From Prorocentrum cordatum (lineage: Eukaryota; Sar; Dinophyceae; Prorocentrales; Prorocentraceae), in NCBI GenBank assembly GCA_963575745.1, contig CAUYUJ010020606.1:62001-126000 (forward strand): DNA of 64,000 nt, read 5' to 3'. The position numbers and the translations under genes are program-made. The notes under the pieces were generated by a model. It saw only the letters and a list, made by a program, of their open reading frames with translations. It did not search any database and was not told the origin of the DNA. Shown here one piece after another: positions 11,331 through 22,666 of this stretch. Within the stretch, counting starts at the first letter, position 1, and each line of letters starts with the position of its first letter.

Positions 11331-11576
11331 GGAGGAGGATGATGAGGAGGAGGAGGAGGGGGAGGAGGGGGAGGAGGAGGAGGAGCAGGAGCATGAGGAG
11401 GAGGAGGAGGAGGAGCAGGAGGAGCAGCAGGAGGAGGAGGAGGAGGAGGAGGAGGAGGAGGAGGAGGAGGAGGAGGAGGAGGAGCAGGGGGAGGAGGAGG
11501 AGGAGGAGGAGGAGGAGGAGAGGAGGAGGAGGAGGAGGAGGAGGAGGAGGAGGAGGAGGAGGAGGAGGGAGGAGGA
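11331..11576 (+). repeat. (GAG)n polypurine tract
   Basis: About 245 bp of GAG with occasional CAG and GGG units, purine on the + strand, so in opposite orientation to the CTC tract at 10,500-10,856. Confidence 0.95.
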
Positions 11577-11705
11577 CAGCCCTCGCCCAGCCTCCGAGAG
11601 ACGCACGCTCTCCCCGCGGGGCACCCGCCCCACGGCGCCCCAGGCGGCCAGAAGGGGGCCCGGGCGGCCCGGGGAGGGGGCCGGGCGGCCCAGGGGGGCC
11701 CGGCC

Positions 11706-11905
11706 CGCGCCTCCTGCTCCTCCTCCTGCTCCTCCTCCTCCTGCTCCTCCTCCTGCTCCTCCTGCTCCTCCTGCTCCCCTCTCCTCCTCCTCCTCCTCCT
11801 GCTCCTCCTGCTCTCCTCCTCCTCCTCCTCCTCCTCCTCCGCCTCCGCCTCCTCCTCCTCCTCCTCCTCCTCCTCCTCCTCCTCCTCCTCCTCCTCCTCC
11901 TCCTC
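11706..11905 (+). repeat. (CTC)n / CTCCTG tract
   Basis: About 200 bp of CTC units with CTG and CGC interruptions. Together with the GAG tract at 11,331 it forms a second inverted purine/pyrimidine pair. Confidence 0.95.
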
Positions 11906-12544
11906 GGCGCGAGGCCGTGGATGAGAGCGCGCTTCCCGCCCGCGGCTGTCCCCAGTGGGCCCGGGCCGGGCCGCCGACGGTGCGGTTCTCGAGCGGTGGC
12001 GAGGCGTCCTGGCTCGCCTAGAGGCTTACCAGAGAAGGTTCCAAGGGCCTCTTGTGGTCTGCGCGAGATCTTCTCAGAGCAGTTCTGGCTGAGACTGTTT
12101 TCTGTTTTGTTTTAGCGTGTCGGGATGCTGTTCTAAGAACATTGCTAGTGCTCTTAAAACATTTGTGGGTTCTAAGAACAGTTCTTGGTAGGCCTACAGG
12201 AAGGCCGGGACGGTCGGTCCCTGCTCAACCGATGCGAAGCGATTCGATTCGCCGGCCAGGGCCGCGATTCCGATTCGGTTCGATTCGTGTCGGCTCTCTG
12301 GCATCGATCGAGGCCAGCTGAGCCAGGGGCGGCGATTCGATGTCGATCCGATTCCGGACGATCCGCTGGCGATCCCGTCTGTTTCTGATCCGATCCGACT
12401 TTGCGATTCGATCCGGCTCTGCTCTTCCAGGGTTCTTGGCGCCGCAGGCTCGCACCCTCGAGGTGGGAGTGGGTGCGTCGAAGCCCGGCGGAGGCGGCAT
12501 GTTTCGGTAGCAAATCCTGAGAGCCTGGTATGCCCTCGCAATTC
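11906..12544. other. Gene-free stretch with degenerate GATTCG/GATCCG repeats
   Basis: From about 12,235 to 12,420 the words gattcg and gatccg recur many times at irregular spacing, giving a decayed short-period repeat. Similar wording appears at 55,850-55,930. No gene is recognised. Confidence 0.5.
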
Positions 12545-12692
12545 CGTCTTTAAGCGTCGATTAGCGTCGAATAGCGTCCTGTAGTCGATGGGCTAGCGCC
12601 GATTCAGCGTCGGTTAGCGTCGATTACCGTCGAACTAGCGTCGATTAGCGTCGATTAGCGTCGATTTAGCGTCGACTAGGGTCGATTCGCAA
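12545..12692 (+). repeat. 11-12 bp tandem repeat (TTAGCGTCGAT)
   Basis: The word 'gcgtcgattag' and close variants repeat about a dozen times at 11-13 bp spacing, for example 'tagcgtcgattagcgtcgat' at 12,640-12,662. Non-coding minisatellite. Confidence 0.85.
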
Positions 12693-13302
12693 GAGCCGAC
12701 AAGGTATGGGTGGCTCCCATGAGTTGCCACAGAAGTATGTATCCCTGCAGCGGGGCAACGGCTTTCCCCGTGGGGATGAGGATACAGTCGAGTTTGATCA
12801 CTGGGTCGACCGGTCCAAATCAAGGGTACCTTTGTGTCCTGTGTTTGACGACCCATCCCGTGCCTTCTACATTCCTACGGCAATGCGGCCGTCGGAAGGG
12901 CTTTGTGTTCTTTGGCAAGTCCTCTCCAATCAAGCTCGACGGTAGGTCTGACGATGCTGCCACTTTCTTGGAGCTCGGTCGCCCGCAAGGGGCGCGAAGG
13001 TGGCCTCGCTTCGCGTGTTGCAGCGCGGGTCGGAGGGCCGTTCTTCATCCATGCGTCAGGAGGGACGCTACGGGAAGTGGAGAGGGATGCGACCATCCAG
13101 GAATATGTACCCATCGGTCGTTGAAAGTAGGTATTTTTGGATTCCCAGATTCCAATCTACTTGAAGTGCCTTCCTACTTCAGTGATCGAGTGGCTTCACC
13201 TTTCCCGTCCTTCTCAGGGTGCGGACGGAACCCGATTTACTTTCAGCGCCTTCGCGCTTAACGTTTCTACCTACTTCTTCCGACCAACGGGTAACCATAT
13301 AT
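12693..13302. other. Gene-free stretch
   Basis: Several overlapping frames exist (12,710-13,261 is the longest on +) but their products do not resemble any family I recognise and the frame is not clearly preferred over its overlaps. I make no gene call. Confidence 0.35.
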
Positions 13303-13500
13303 CGGCGGCGAGCGAGGGGGGGGGAGCGAGAAGGAGAAGGCCTTCTCAGAAGGCTCGGAAGTCCCCCTGCCTTCTGAGAAGGTCTCTAAGCCTTCCCCGA
13401 AAACGAACAATGCTTTCAGAAGGCGCGAGGGCTTCTGAGAAGTCCCGCCGCCTTCTGAGGAGGCCTTATCCCTCTCGCTTCCCCCCCTCGCTCGCCGCCA
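13303..13500. mobile_element. Foldback element, about 200 bp, with long imperfect inverted arms
   Basis: Left arm starts 'cggcggcgagcgaggggg' and continues 'agcgagaagg' and 'ggccttctcagaaggc'. Right arm ends 'gccttctgaggaggcc', 'tctcgcttccccccc' and 'tcgctcgccgcc', its reverse complement. Arms extend over 50 bp with a few mismatches; the core is itself full of CTTCTGAGAAG palindromes. No coding capacity. Best read as a MITE or foldback element. Confidence 0.7.
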
Positions 13501-13550
13501 AATGCAGGGCATCCTGCAGCTGGTGTCGTTCTGTTTGCGCCTCCTTTTGT

Positions 13551-13742
13551 CGGGGTCGGCAAAGAGGGGGGTGATGACCAGGAGGGGGTGGATATCACGG
13601 CGCGGGCCATGATGTTTCCTCAGACTTCATGGCGCCTCTTCTTACTTCATGACGTCCCCAGCCCCCCCCTGGGCCCCGCACATGTCGCCAGTCATGAGTT
13701 GCACCCCCCCTTCTTGGACGCCCCCCTCCTGGCTGCCCCCGA
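13551..13742 (+). repeat. Dispersed repeat family D, copy 1
   Basis: About 190 bp beginning 'gtcggcaaagaggggggtg' and including 'atggcgcctcttcttac', 'cgcacatg' and a C-rich end 'cccccctcctggctgcccc'. It is clearly homologous to 52,937-53,131 in the same orientation. No coding frame is conserved between the copies. Confidence 0.8.
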
Positions 13743-13856
13743 CTTTGGCCCCCCCTCCCCCTCCCTGGAGGGGGCGGCGCGCGTGCGCGGAGGCGGCCGC
13801 GGCCCTCGCGCCCGCGCGCGGCGCGAGGCGCGCAGCTGCACGGATCGAGGGGGCGT

Positions 13857-13945
13857 TCCTCTACAGGGGGACTGTTCAAGAACAGCCAACAAAAATAGTC
13901 AGGGGCCGATTTTCGGAATGTTTTCGAGCACATTTTGAGCATCAG
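13857..13945. repeat. Fragment related to the 7,914 MITE-like element
   Basis: Shares 'cctctacagggg', 'aatagtcaggggccgatttt' and 'gagcacattttgagcat' with the interior of the element at 7,914-8,087. No complementary right terminal arm was found, so it is probably a truncated copy. Confidence 0.55.
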
Positions 13946-14221
13946 GGGCTTGCCGAGGGGGGTAATTCGGGAGAGGCGAAGGCTTCTTTTGGAGGGAGTC
14001 TGCTTCTTTCCACCAGCTCAAAACAGACGCCCAATCCTGGAAACGCGAGGGCCAAAACAAAACGCAGGCTCCTCGAGACTTCGGGGCGTGAGATTTCGGG
14101 GTCGGGTTTTTCCAGGGGGACAGCAGTGAACGCCAGCCATACCCCGAAATCCTTATCTGGTGTTCGAGTCCTCGGTGACCCCGCGAATTTTGGGATTTGG
14201 AGTGTTATTTTTCTCGGTCAT

Positions 14222-14271
14222 CTTAGAAGGCGCGGGCCTTGTCTGTAGATGTGAGGCCCGCGCCTTCTAAG
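14222..14271. repeat. Perfect 17-bp inverted repeat
   Basis: CTTAGAAGGCGCGGGCC at 14,222-14,238 is exactly complementary to 14,255-14,271, with a 16-bp loop. The right arm with its downstream context ('gtagatgtgaggcccgcgcc', 'cggcggcctcctt') recurs at 14,443-14,487, so it is part of a small dispersed repeat. Confidence 0.85.
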
Positions 14272-14487
14272 AGACGGCGGCCTCCTTCAAAGCCTTCCCC
14301 TCTCCCCCTACCCTCGATGGGGTACTTATCAAGAGGGGAGCGATTAGCCTTCCGACTGAGCTTGCCCGATCCCCCCCCCTCCATCCTCCTCCCTCTCCTT
14401 ATCCTCCTCAAGGGGGGGGGGGCGATTATTGCCGCATCCAGAGTAGATGTGAGGCCCGCGCCTTCTAAGCGGCGGCGGCCTCCTTAG

Positions 14488-15623
14488 GAGCTTTCCCCCC
14501 TCCCCTACCCCCTTGTGCGCGCCGCCAACTCTGCCCCCCCCGGTCAGGGTCAGCTCCCCAAGGCCTTGACAACTGTTCGCCAACCGACTCGTTGTGATCA
14601 GGCCGAATGTGAGTCAAGGTTCGTGTAGATAGGTCTGGGTAAGTCCAGGTACATCGAGGTACATCCGCAGATCCCTAGGAAATTCTGAAGCACACCATGT
14701 TTCCAGCGCGTCGAGGGACAGCAGAAGTCGTTAGACCCTTCCGCGTTGGTTTATCCCTGTCCTCTCTCTCTCTCTCTTGTTTCTCTATCTCTCGCTCTCT
14801 CTCTCTCTCCCTCTCTTCGTCACCTGTTTGCCTGTCAGCAGTTCGCATGCTGATGTGTAAACTTTACGGTCTGGTGGATGCGTCCAAGTATTGCAACTAG
14901 GGTGTAGCGCTTGGCCCGCGTCGCAGAAGCGCACGTCCTTCAGATGCGTGTCTGGACTTCTGCTTGCTTTCCTGACCATAAAAGCCTTCGCCGCTGGTGG
15001 GGCAAGGCCGGCCAGGCGAGCAGGTCGGGTTTGGGCCCGATCCACAAGGCTGTTGCTAGGAGACCAGGGGCAACGTCAGGGGGGAATACAACAGTAGGCT
15101 CGGGGGGAACGCATCGACCCTCAATCGCCCATTCATTGCCGATGCGGGCCTGATGCAGTGGAGGCCCGCCCACAAGAAACCTTCCGCAAGAAGCCCAACC
15201 CTGAGACCCCAGGACGTCCATGGACTTTTGGTGCGGGAACGTCACGTTTTCCATCCCCAAAATCTTCGAAGCCCAAGAAGCCCAGGGCACCCTGGAGGCA
15301 GGCGGGGCGTTCCTTGGCATGGGCCCCCGCTGCAGCCCCCCCCCGCCCAGGAGCGTGCGACGTCGCCATCGGGGGCCTCCTTGGCTGGCCTGTCGGCGAC
15401 GTATCGCGATTCCTCCTCAACGCTTCCCCCCCCTGGGCGAGTCTCCCCCCGTCGCTCCCCTCAGGGCAGGCTGCCGCGAGCGCGCGAGCGCACAGCGGGT
15501 CGAGCGTGCACGAGCCGCCACGCGCGCCCCGGGCCGAGCGGCCGCGGCGCGCGGAGCGCTCCAGAGAGAGAGAGCGAGAGAGAGAGAGAGAGAGAGATCG
15601 GGTGCTGCCAGCGTCCAGGCCGG
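14488..15623. other. Gene-free stretch
   Basis: Includes a CT-rich tract at 14,760-14,815 and a short AGAG tract at 15,562-15,598. Several long GC-driven frames run through 15.1-15.6 kb on both strands, but they flow directly into the following GAG microsatellite and show no family resemblance. Confidence 0.45.
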
Positions 15624-15690
15624 AGGAGGAGGAGGAGGAGGAGGAGGAGGAGGAGGAGGAGGAGGAGGAGGAGGAGGAGGAGGAGGAGCT
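15624..15690 (+). repeat. (GAG)n microsatellite
   Basis: About 66 bp of uninterrupted GAG. Confidence 0.95.
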
Positions 15691-17254
15691 CCCGAATGGG
15701 GCCCGCGCAGACGAGGTCGGTGGATCGCGCTGCGTCGCCTCTCCGCGCCGGCGGCGCCGATGCATCGCAAGCGTCGCCCACGCATCGCCCGCGCATCGGT
15801 GATGCACCGGCGATGCGACGCGGTGCCCCGGCCCCATGTGCTCGGGCCCCATCTGGGAGGCCTCGGTGGAGGTGGCCCTGGCCCAAGGTGCCCCCTGCTC
15901 TCTCCGCGCCCTCGCGGCGCCCCTCTTGAGGCCGCGGGGGCCTCCCCTGGGAATCCTGGGGACAGCTGCGCCTGCAGGGTCCTCCCCGCCTTCAGGGTCC
16001 CCCCCCTGCGGGCAGGCAGGCGCGCTCCTGCCTGCCCTCCAGGCAGGCACCTGCGGGATAGCTGCGCCTACAGGCAGGCCCTGCTCTTACGGGATAGCTG
16101 CGCCTGCAGGCAGGCGCTCCTGCCTGCCCTCCTCGCCCACGGGCGCGTCTGCAGGCCCTCCCTACCAAGAGGCACCTGCGTCCCCCCGGGGGCAGCGCCT
16201 GCAGGCGCTGCCCGCGGGGCCTCCCTGGCTGCGACGTCCCGTAGGGCCTTCAGGTCGGTGGCGCACGCAGAAGGAAGGAGCGCCGCGTATACGCAGGAAC
16301 CAAAAGGGTCACGGTCCAATGGGTCCATCCTCCGTCCCTCCGCCCTCCGCCCTCCTCCTCCTCCTCCTCCTCCTCCTCCTCCTCCCCTTCCTCCTCCTCT
16401 TCCTCCTCCTCCTCCTCCGCCTCCTCCTCCTCCTCCTCCTCCTCCTCCTCTTCCCCCTCCCCCCTTTTGGCCTAGAAGCCCTTCGGTCGGCTCGGCTACC
16501 TCGCAGTCGGCAGCATTCGGTCGAGCGCGGACCTCGGAGAGGTCGTGCTCATGCCGGTGTTTGGGCCTCCCAGTTCCTTCCGTTCCTCCGCTCCTGCGCC
16601 CCTCCGCCGCCCCCCCCGTTCCTCCGCTCGTCCCCCCCGGACCTGATCCTGTTCATGCAGAGCTTGGCGTCGCGCAATGGGTGGGGGGTAGATGGGGGGG
16701 GGCAGCGATGGCTGCGGAAGAGGGGCCCCTCCAAGGGGCCCTCTAGGGCCCCCAATGGGGGCCTTTTCGGGCCCGAGAGGCGCACCGTCCTCGCCCCCCC
16801 CCCTCGTGTATCGCCCCCGCTAGGAGACACCCAGCAGAGGAGGCGTCCTTGTGAGCCGCTTCCTTTTTGCTTTCGGGTCGATGCCGGCCATGTCCTTTTG
16901 TTGCTGGTTTTCCTTGGAAGTGTGCCGCCGCCGCCGCCTCCTCCTTCTTCTTCTCCTCCTCCTCCTCCATCTCCTCCTCCCCCTCCCCCTCCTCCTCCTC
17001 CTCCTCCGCCTCCTCCTCGTCCCCTGGGTTGTGGTTGGTTCTCCCCTGGGAGCGTGCGCGGCCGCCTCGCCCCCCCGCCCGCCAGGGTCGCCGCAGGACT
17101 GCGAGGCGGGCCACTGACACACCGGGGAGGAGGACGACGAGGACAGGCTGGAGGACAGCGGCTCCGACGACTCGCGGCAGGGCTCCCGCCGGCCTCCCTG
17201 CCTTTTGTGCCTCCGCCCTCTCCACTTGTCCCTCCCGCTCTTGTTTTTTTGCTG
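15691..17254. repeat. Low-complexity stretch with CTC tracts and CAGGCAGG repeats
   Basis: Holds CTC tracts at about 16,350-16,455 and 16,937-17,020. A cluster of 'gcctgcaggcaggcgc'-type short repeats lies at 15,960-16,215. Long frames (for example across 15,220-17,707) are low-complexity artefacts; no gene is recognised. Confidence 0.6.
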
Positions 17255-17712
<458 letters not shown>

Positions 17713-17734
17713 GTTGATCCCCCCCACCGGTGCA

Positions 17735-18790
17735 TACTTTTCCTCAACCAAAGTGTGCCCCTCGACGCTCGCACCCTGTTTTTTGACAGGGAAAGTCTTC
17801 CTGCTCAAACTGGGTCCCTGGCCCCCGGGTTACAACAACAACGGCTCCCGCCTGAGACTTCCTTACAATTTAGCCAGGACCCCCGCTCCCGCCCGAGACT
17901 TCCTCGCCTTTTATTCAGGAATCGCGCTCTCGCTTGGGACTTCCTCACCATTTATTCAGGAATCGTTCTCCCAGCGCTCTGGACTTGCGCTCTCGCTGGA
18001 GACTTGCTTGCAACTTTCTGAACAATGGCATTGCGTTGGAATTTCTTGCAATTTGCCCAAGCGCCGCGTTCCCGACACCCAGGCACCCAGGAGACGCGCC
18101 CGTTGTGGCCCCATGTGCATGCCCTTCGTGGCCCAGCTGTCGCCATTTGTGTCCCCCTCACTGTCCTACGTGGCCCAGTTGCTACCGTCAGTGGCCCCAT
18201 AGTTGCCTTCTGTGGCCCCGCATTATCTGCACTTCGTGGCCCCCGCTCGTTCGCGCTCTTCGTGGCCCCATACGCATTCCCTTCGTGTCCCCGCTGTCGC
18301 CCTTCGTGGCCTACTTCGTGCCCTTCGTGGCCCTGCTGTCGTTCTCTCTCGCTCTCGCTTTCTCTCGTCGTCGCCGTCGTCGTCGTCGCCGTCGTCTTCG
18401 ACGTCGTCGTCGTCGTCGTCGTCGTCGTAGTCGTCGTCGTGGTCGGTCCCCTGTCCGTCCCTCTTGGGATCGGGTCGACAGTCCGCGGCCGCCCCGCCGA
18501 TCAGCGCTGCCGCTGGCCAGGCCGACGGTCCGCGGCCGCCCCGCCGCTTGGCGGGGCCCGGCCTGCAGGGAAGAAAGGTATACCCCCCAAAAGGGGTTCG
18601 ATCGAAGACGAAGAGGGCGGGTATCGAGGGTTTGGGAAATACGCGTTATTGGAAACTGGAGCATATAAGGGCGAACGGTCTTAGAATTATTGTTGTTGTT
18701 GCTGCTGCTGCTGTTGTTTTTGTTGTTGTTCTTGTTGCTGTTGTTGTTGAATGTTAATTGTTGAAGAATTATGGTTGTTGGACCCCCCCA
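17735..18790 (+). repeat. Dispersed repeat family A, copy 3
   Basis: Carries the family order: 'gtgcccctcgacgctcgca', 'tccctggcccccgggttac', 'aacaacaacggctcccgcc', repeated 'cgctctcgctgg' words, a (GTC)n tract at 18,365-18,445, 'ggggttcgatcgaagacg', a short GTT tract at 18,690-18,757 and 'ttgttggaccccccc'. The middle (18,090-18,330, repeated 'ttcgtggcccc') is particular to this copy. Family B follows directly, as at 3.4-5.3 kb. Confidence 0.75.
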
Positions 18791-18835
18791 GGCGCTTTGA
18801 CGTTCTCGCCTCGGCGCCGGCTACATTTTAACTGA

Positions 18836-19835
18836 ACATGAGGATCACGCTCGAGCGGTTTGGGGGGGCGCCCAAACCGGCCCCCCAACAACAACAACAA
18901 TGCTCCCGTTCGAGACTTCCTCTCTTTTTTTACTCGGGGCCGGTGCTCTTGCTCGCCGCCGAAAGCCGCCGTCCCAATAAAACCGGCGCTACTGCTCGAG
19001 ACGTCCTCCTGTTTCACCTAGGACTGGCGCGCTACTCTTTCTCTCATCGGCGCCGCCCCCAGCAACAACAACGCTCCCGCTCGAGACTTCCTCCCTTTTT
19101 TACCCAAGGCGGTGCTCCCCCTCGCCACCGAAAACCGCTGTCCTGACAAAACCAGCGCTCCCGCCCGAGACGTCCTCCCGCTTTACGCTGGATGCTCTCT
19201 TTTGAAGTGGCGCCGCTCCCATCAAGAGCAACGCTCCCGCTCGAGGTTTCCTCCCTTTATCCTCAGGGCGGTGCTGTTCCTCGCCGCCGACAGCCTCCAC
19301 CCCGACGAAGCCACGGCTCTCGCTCGAGACTTCCTCCCTTCTTGCTCAAGGCGGTGTTCCTCCTCGCCGCCGACAACCGCCGTCCCAACCAAACCAGCGT
19401 TCCCGCTCGAGACTTCGTTTTGTTTTGACGCTGGACTAGCGCCCTACTCTCTTCAGCATTGGCTCCGCTCCTAGCAACAACAGCGGCCCTGCTCGAGACT
19501 TCCTCCCTTTCTATTCAGGGGCAGGTCCTTGCCTCGCCGCCGACAGCCCCCATCCCCACCAAGGTAATCCTGTCGCTCGATACTTCCTTGTGCTTTACCC
19601 TTGACAGGTGCTCCGCTGGCGGTCTCGCATCGGCGCAGCAAGGCGCGACCATGCGTTTTCGAGGCGGGATATGTTGAAATTCCTTGGAGGAGGTGTTTGC
19701 AAGACCTCATTGGGCGGGAGATCTGGGAATGGGGAAAACGGGCCCCGCTATAAAACAATAGCCCCCCATGGAGGGGATGGTTATCATGATGGTCGCATGC
19801 TTCGTGTGGAAACATCGCGCATGAGGGTAACATGA
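18836..19835 (+). repeat. Dispersed repeat family B, copy 2
   Basis: Aligns along its length with copy 1 (4,363-5,320), from 'catgaggatcacgctcgagc' to 'gcgcatgagggtaacatgat'. The right ends are nearly identical ('atgcgttttcgaggcggg', 'gggcgggagatctggga'). No conserved protein frame. Confidence 0.8.
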
Positions 19836-19838
19836 TTG

Positions 19839-20214
19839 CTGTTGTAGTCGTTGTGGTTGCTGTTGTTGTTGTTGTTGTTGGTGGTGGTGGTGTTGTTGTT
19901 ATTGTGGTTGTGGTTGTGGTTGTGGTTGTTGTTGTTGGTTTTGTTGTGGTTGTCGTTGTTGTTTTTGTTGTTGTTGCTGCTGTTACTGTTGCTGTTTTTG
20001 TTATGATTTTCGTTGTTATTGTTATGGTTGTTGTTGTCTTTGTTGTTGTTGCTGTTGTTGTTGTTGTTGTTGTTATTGTTGTTGTTGTTGTTGTTGTTGT
20101 TGTTATTGTTATTCTTCTTGTTGTTGTTGTTGCCGTTCTTGTCGTTCTTGCTGTTATTGTTGCGGTTGTTATTGTTGTTGTCGTTGTTGCTGTTGCTGCG
20201 GTTCCTGCTGCTGC

Positions 20215-20268
<54 letters not shown>

Positions 20269-20309
20269 AGTAGTTGTTGTTGTTGTTGTTGTTGTTGTTG
20301 TTGGTGTCG

Positions 20310-20346
<37 letters not shown>

Positions 20347-20359
20347 GGTTGTTGTTCTC
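19839..20359 (+). repeat. Long interrupted (GTT)n microsatellite
   Basis: About 520 bp of GTT/TTG with GTC, GCT, ATT and GGT interruptions. Poly-Val and poly-Leu frames are artefacts. Confidence 0.95.
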
Positions 20360-20491
20360 TCTCTCTCTCTGTCTGCGTTTGTGTCTGTGTTTTTGTATGT
20401 CTTTCTCTGTCTGGCTGTCTCTCTCTGTCTGTCTGTGTGTGTCAGTCTGTCTTTCTGTCTGTCCGTCTGTCTGTCTGTCCGTCTGTCTGCC

Positions 20492-20523
<32 letters not shown>

Positions 20524-20532
20524 CGTTCGTCC

Positions 20533-20578
<46 letters not shown>

Positions 20579-20665
20579 CTGTCTGTCTGTCTGTCCGTCT
20601 ATCTATGTGTCTGTCTCTCTGTCTGCCTGTCCGTCTGCCTGCCTGGCTGCCTGTCTGCTTCTTTC
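20360..20665 (+). repeat. (CTGT)n microsatellite
   Basis: About 300 bp of CTGT with CCGT, CTCT and ATCT interruptions; a period of 4 explains the repeating Ser-Val-Cys-Leu reading frames. Confidence 0.95.
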
Positions 20666-20776
20666 TCCCTCTTCGTTTATTTTTCTTTCTCGTAAGGCCC
20701 AGGGGGGGCAAAAACCCGCCCCCCCCCGCTCCTCCCATGGGGCTGTCGGCCCTCCCCGGCACGCAGAGGTAGTCGT

Positions 20777-22453
20777 CCATCTGTGGGTTTCCCGTAATTC
20801 CGAATTACGGGAAACCCATAGGTCGCCAGATTCCCCAGGGGTTTCTGGCGGCCTACGGGTCTTCCATACATCGGCATTGTGGGAAACCCGTAGATAGACG
20901 ATTGCCCCCAGGGCGACTCGGTGCCGAGATTCCGAATTTTGGGGAACCCATAGGTCGCCAGACTCCCTAGATGTTTCTGGCGACCTATGGGTTTCCCATA
21001 ATTCGAGGCGGCGGGCGGGGTCCCGAATCATGGGCAACCCGTAGATCGACGAGTGCCCCCAGGGCGACTCGGCGCCGAGCTTCCGAATAATGGGAAACAC
21101 CCAAAGGCTGCCAGAAGCGCCTAGGGAATCTGGCGAGCTATGGGTTCCCCACAGTTCGGAATTACGGGGAACCCGTAGATAAACGATTGCCCCCAGGGCG
21201 GCTCGGCGCCGAGATTCCGAAGAATGGGAAACCCATAGGTCGCCAGAAAGCCTAGGGATTCTGGAGACCTATGGGCTTCCCATAACTCGGAATCTCGGCC
21301 CCGCTCGTCGCCGCGACCTATGGGTTTCCCGTAATTTGGAATCTCGACCCCGCTCGCTGCCGCGAATGATATGAAACCCAAAGGTCGCCAGACTCCCTAG
21401 AGGTTTCTGGCGACCTATGGGTTTCCCATAGTTCCGAATGTCGACCCGCTCGCCGCCTCGAGTTATGGTAAACCCATAGGTCGCCAGATTTCTCCGGTTT
21501 TCTGGCGACCATGGGTTTGCCATAAGCCGGCGTGGACACTTTTGGGAAGCCACTAGGTTGCCAGATTCCCTAGGGTTTCTGGCGATCCCCACAATTCGGA
21601 ATCTGGACCCCGCTCGCCGCCTCGAATTTTTGGGAAACACATAGGTCGCCAGATTCCTTCCATAGGGGTTTCTGGCGACCAATGGGTTTCCTATGATTCG
21701 GAACCTCGACCCCGCTCGCTGCCGCTAACTATGGGAAACCCATAGGTCGCCAGACTCCCTAGGGTTTCTGTTTTTTTGAGTTTCCCATAATTCGGAACCT
21801 GGACCTGGCTCGCCGCCGCGAATTATGGGAAACCTATCGGTCGCCATATTGGTGAGGTTTTCTGGCGCCCTGAGTTCGGCGGGGGCAATTTTTGAAAATC
21901 CATGGGTCGCCAGATTCCCTCGGATTTCTGGCGACCTAGGGGCTTCCCATAATTCAGATTTTTGATCCCGCTTGCCGCCTCTAAGTATGGGAAACCCATG
22001 GGTCGTCAGACTCCCCAGGGGTTTATGGCGACTTCTCGGTTTCCCATAGTTCGGAATCTCGACCCCGCTGGCCGCCGCGAATCGTGGGAAGCCCACAGGT
22101 CGGCAACCTCCTCATGTTTTCTGGCTACCTATGGGTTTCCCATGATTCGGCGGATACAGTTTCGGGACATCGAAAGGTTGCCGGATTCCCTAGGCTTTCT
22201 GGCGACCTACGTGTTTCACATGGTTCGGAGTTTCGACCCCACTCGCCGCGTCGAATTATGTCAAACCCATCGCCAGATTCCCTACGAGTTTCTTGCGCCC
22301 TATGTGTTTCACATAGTTCAGAATCTCGACCCCGCTCGCTGCCGCGAATTATGCGAAACCCATAGGTCGCCAGACTCCATAGAAATTTCTGGCGACCTAT
22401 GGGGTTTCCCATAGTTCGGAATCCCGACCCCACTCGCCGCTGCGAGTTCTGGG
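20777..22453. repeat. Hairpin satellite array, left
   Basis: About 16 imperfect units of 95-107 bp. Each unit has two complementary arms built from 'gggaaacccataggtcgcca' and its reverse complement, about 24 bp each, separated by a short spacer of the type 'ttccctagggg'. A joining segment 'aatctcgaccccgctcgccg' follows. A near-perfect 33-bp palindrome is visible at 20,784-20,816. The same family forms a second array at 50,868-51,745. No coding role is supported. Confidence 0.9.
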
Positions 22454-22472
22454 AAATTCTAGACGCTTCGCG

Positions 22473-22489
22473 TATCCCCACCAGCCCGT
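22473..22489 (+). repeat. 5' target-site duplication
   Basis: TATCCCCACCAGCCCGT. It matches TATCCCACCAGCCCGT at 50,317-50,332 with one C missing. It abuts, and shares its last few bases with, the spliced-leader relic at the start of the retrotransposon. Confidence 0.8.
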
Positions 22490-22505
22490 AGCCCTTTGGC
22501 TCAAG
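22486..22505 (+). other. Relic dinoflagellate spliced leader
   Basis: CCGTAGCCCTTTGGCTCAAG. The dinoflagellate trans-spliced leader shares CCGTAGCC at its 5' side and TTTGGCTCAAG at its 3' side; this copy has lost one base and changed one in the middle (ATTTT to CTTT). A 20-base match of this quality at the exact 5' boundary of the element is unlikely to be chance. It implies that the element was copied from a trans-spliced mRNA. Confidence 0.85.
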
Positions 22506-22666
22506 GCCGTCTCTGGGCCCCGGCCCCTCGGCCGGGTCTCCCAGCTCAAGGGGTTTCCCCTCGGAGTTTTTTGTGCCGCGCGTCTCCCCTGGGGCCGCGC
22601 CGCCATAGCAGACTCCCTGGATTCCTCTTCGTCGGCTACGCGCTCCCACTTGCCCTCGGGCTTAGC
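22506..22666 (+). other. 5' untranslated leader of the retrotransposon
   Basis: About 160 bp between the leader relic and the first plausible ATG (22,667, in tagcATGgatgggc). GC-rich; the frame is open upstream but lacks another ATG in that frame. Confidence 0.5.

Noticed and set aside
12710-13261. 183-aa + strand ORF as a gene
   Set aside because: It overlaps other open frames of similar quality, has no recognisable motif and sits between repeats. Evidence is too weak for a call.
20777-22453. CRISPR-like regular array
   Set aside because: Repeats are long, diverged and self-complementary, the spacers are not unique sequences, and the genome is eukaryotic. It is a hairpin satellite.
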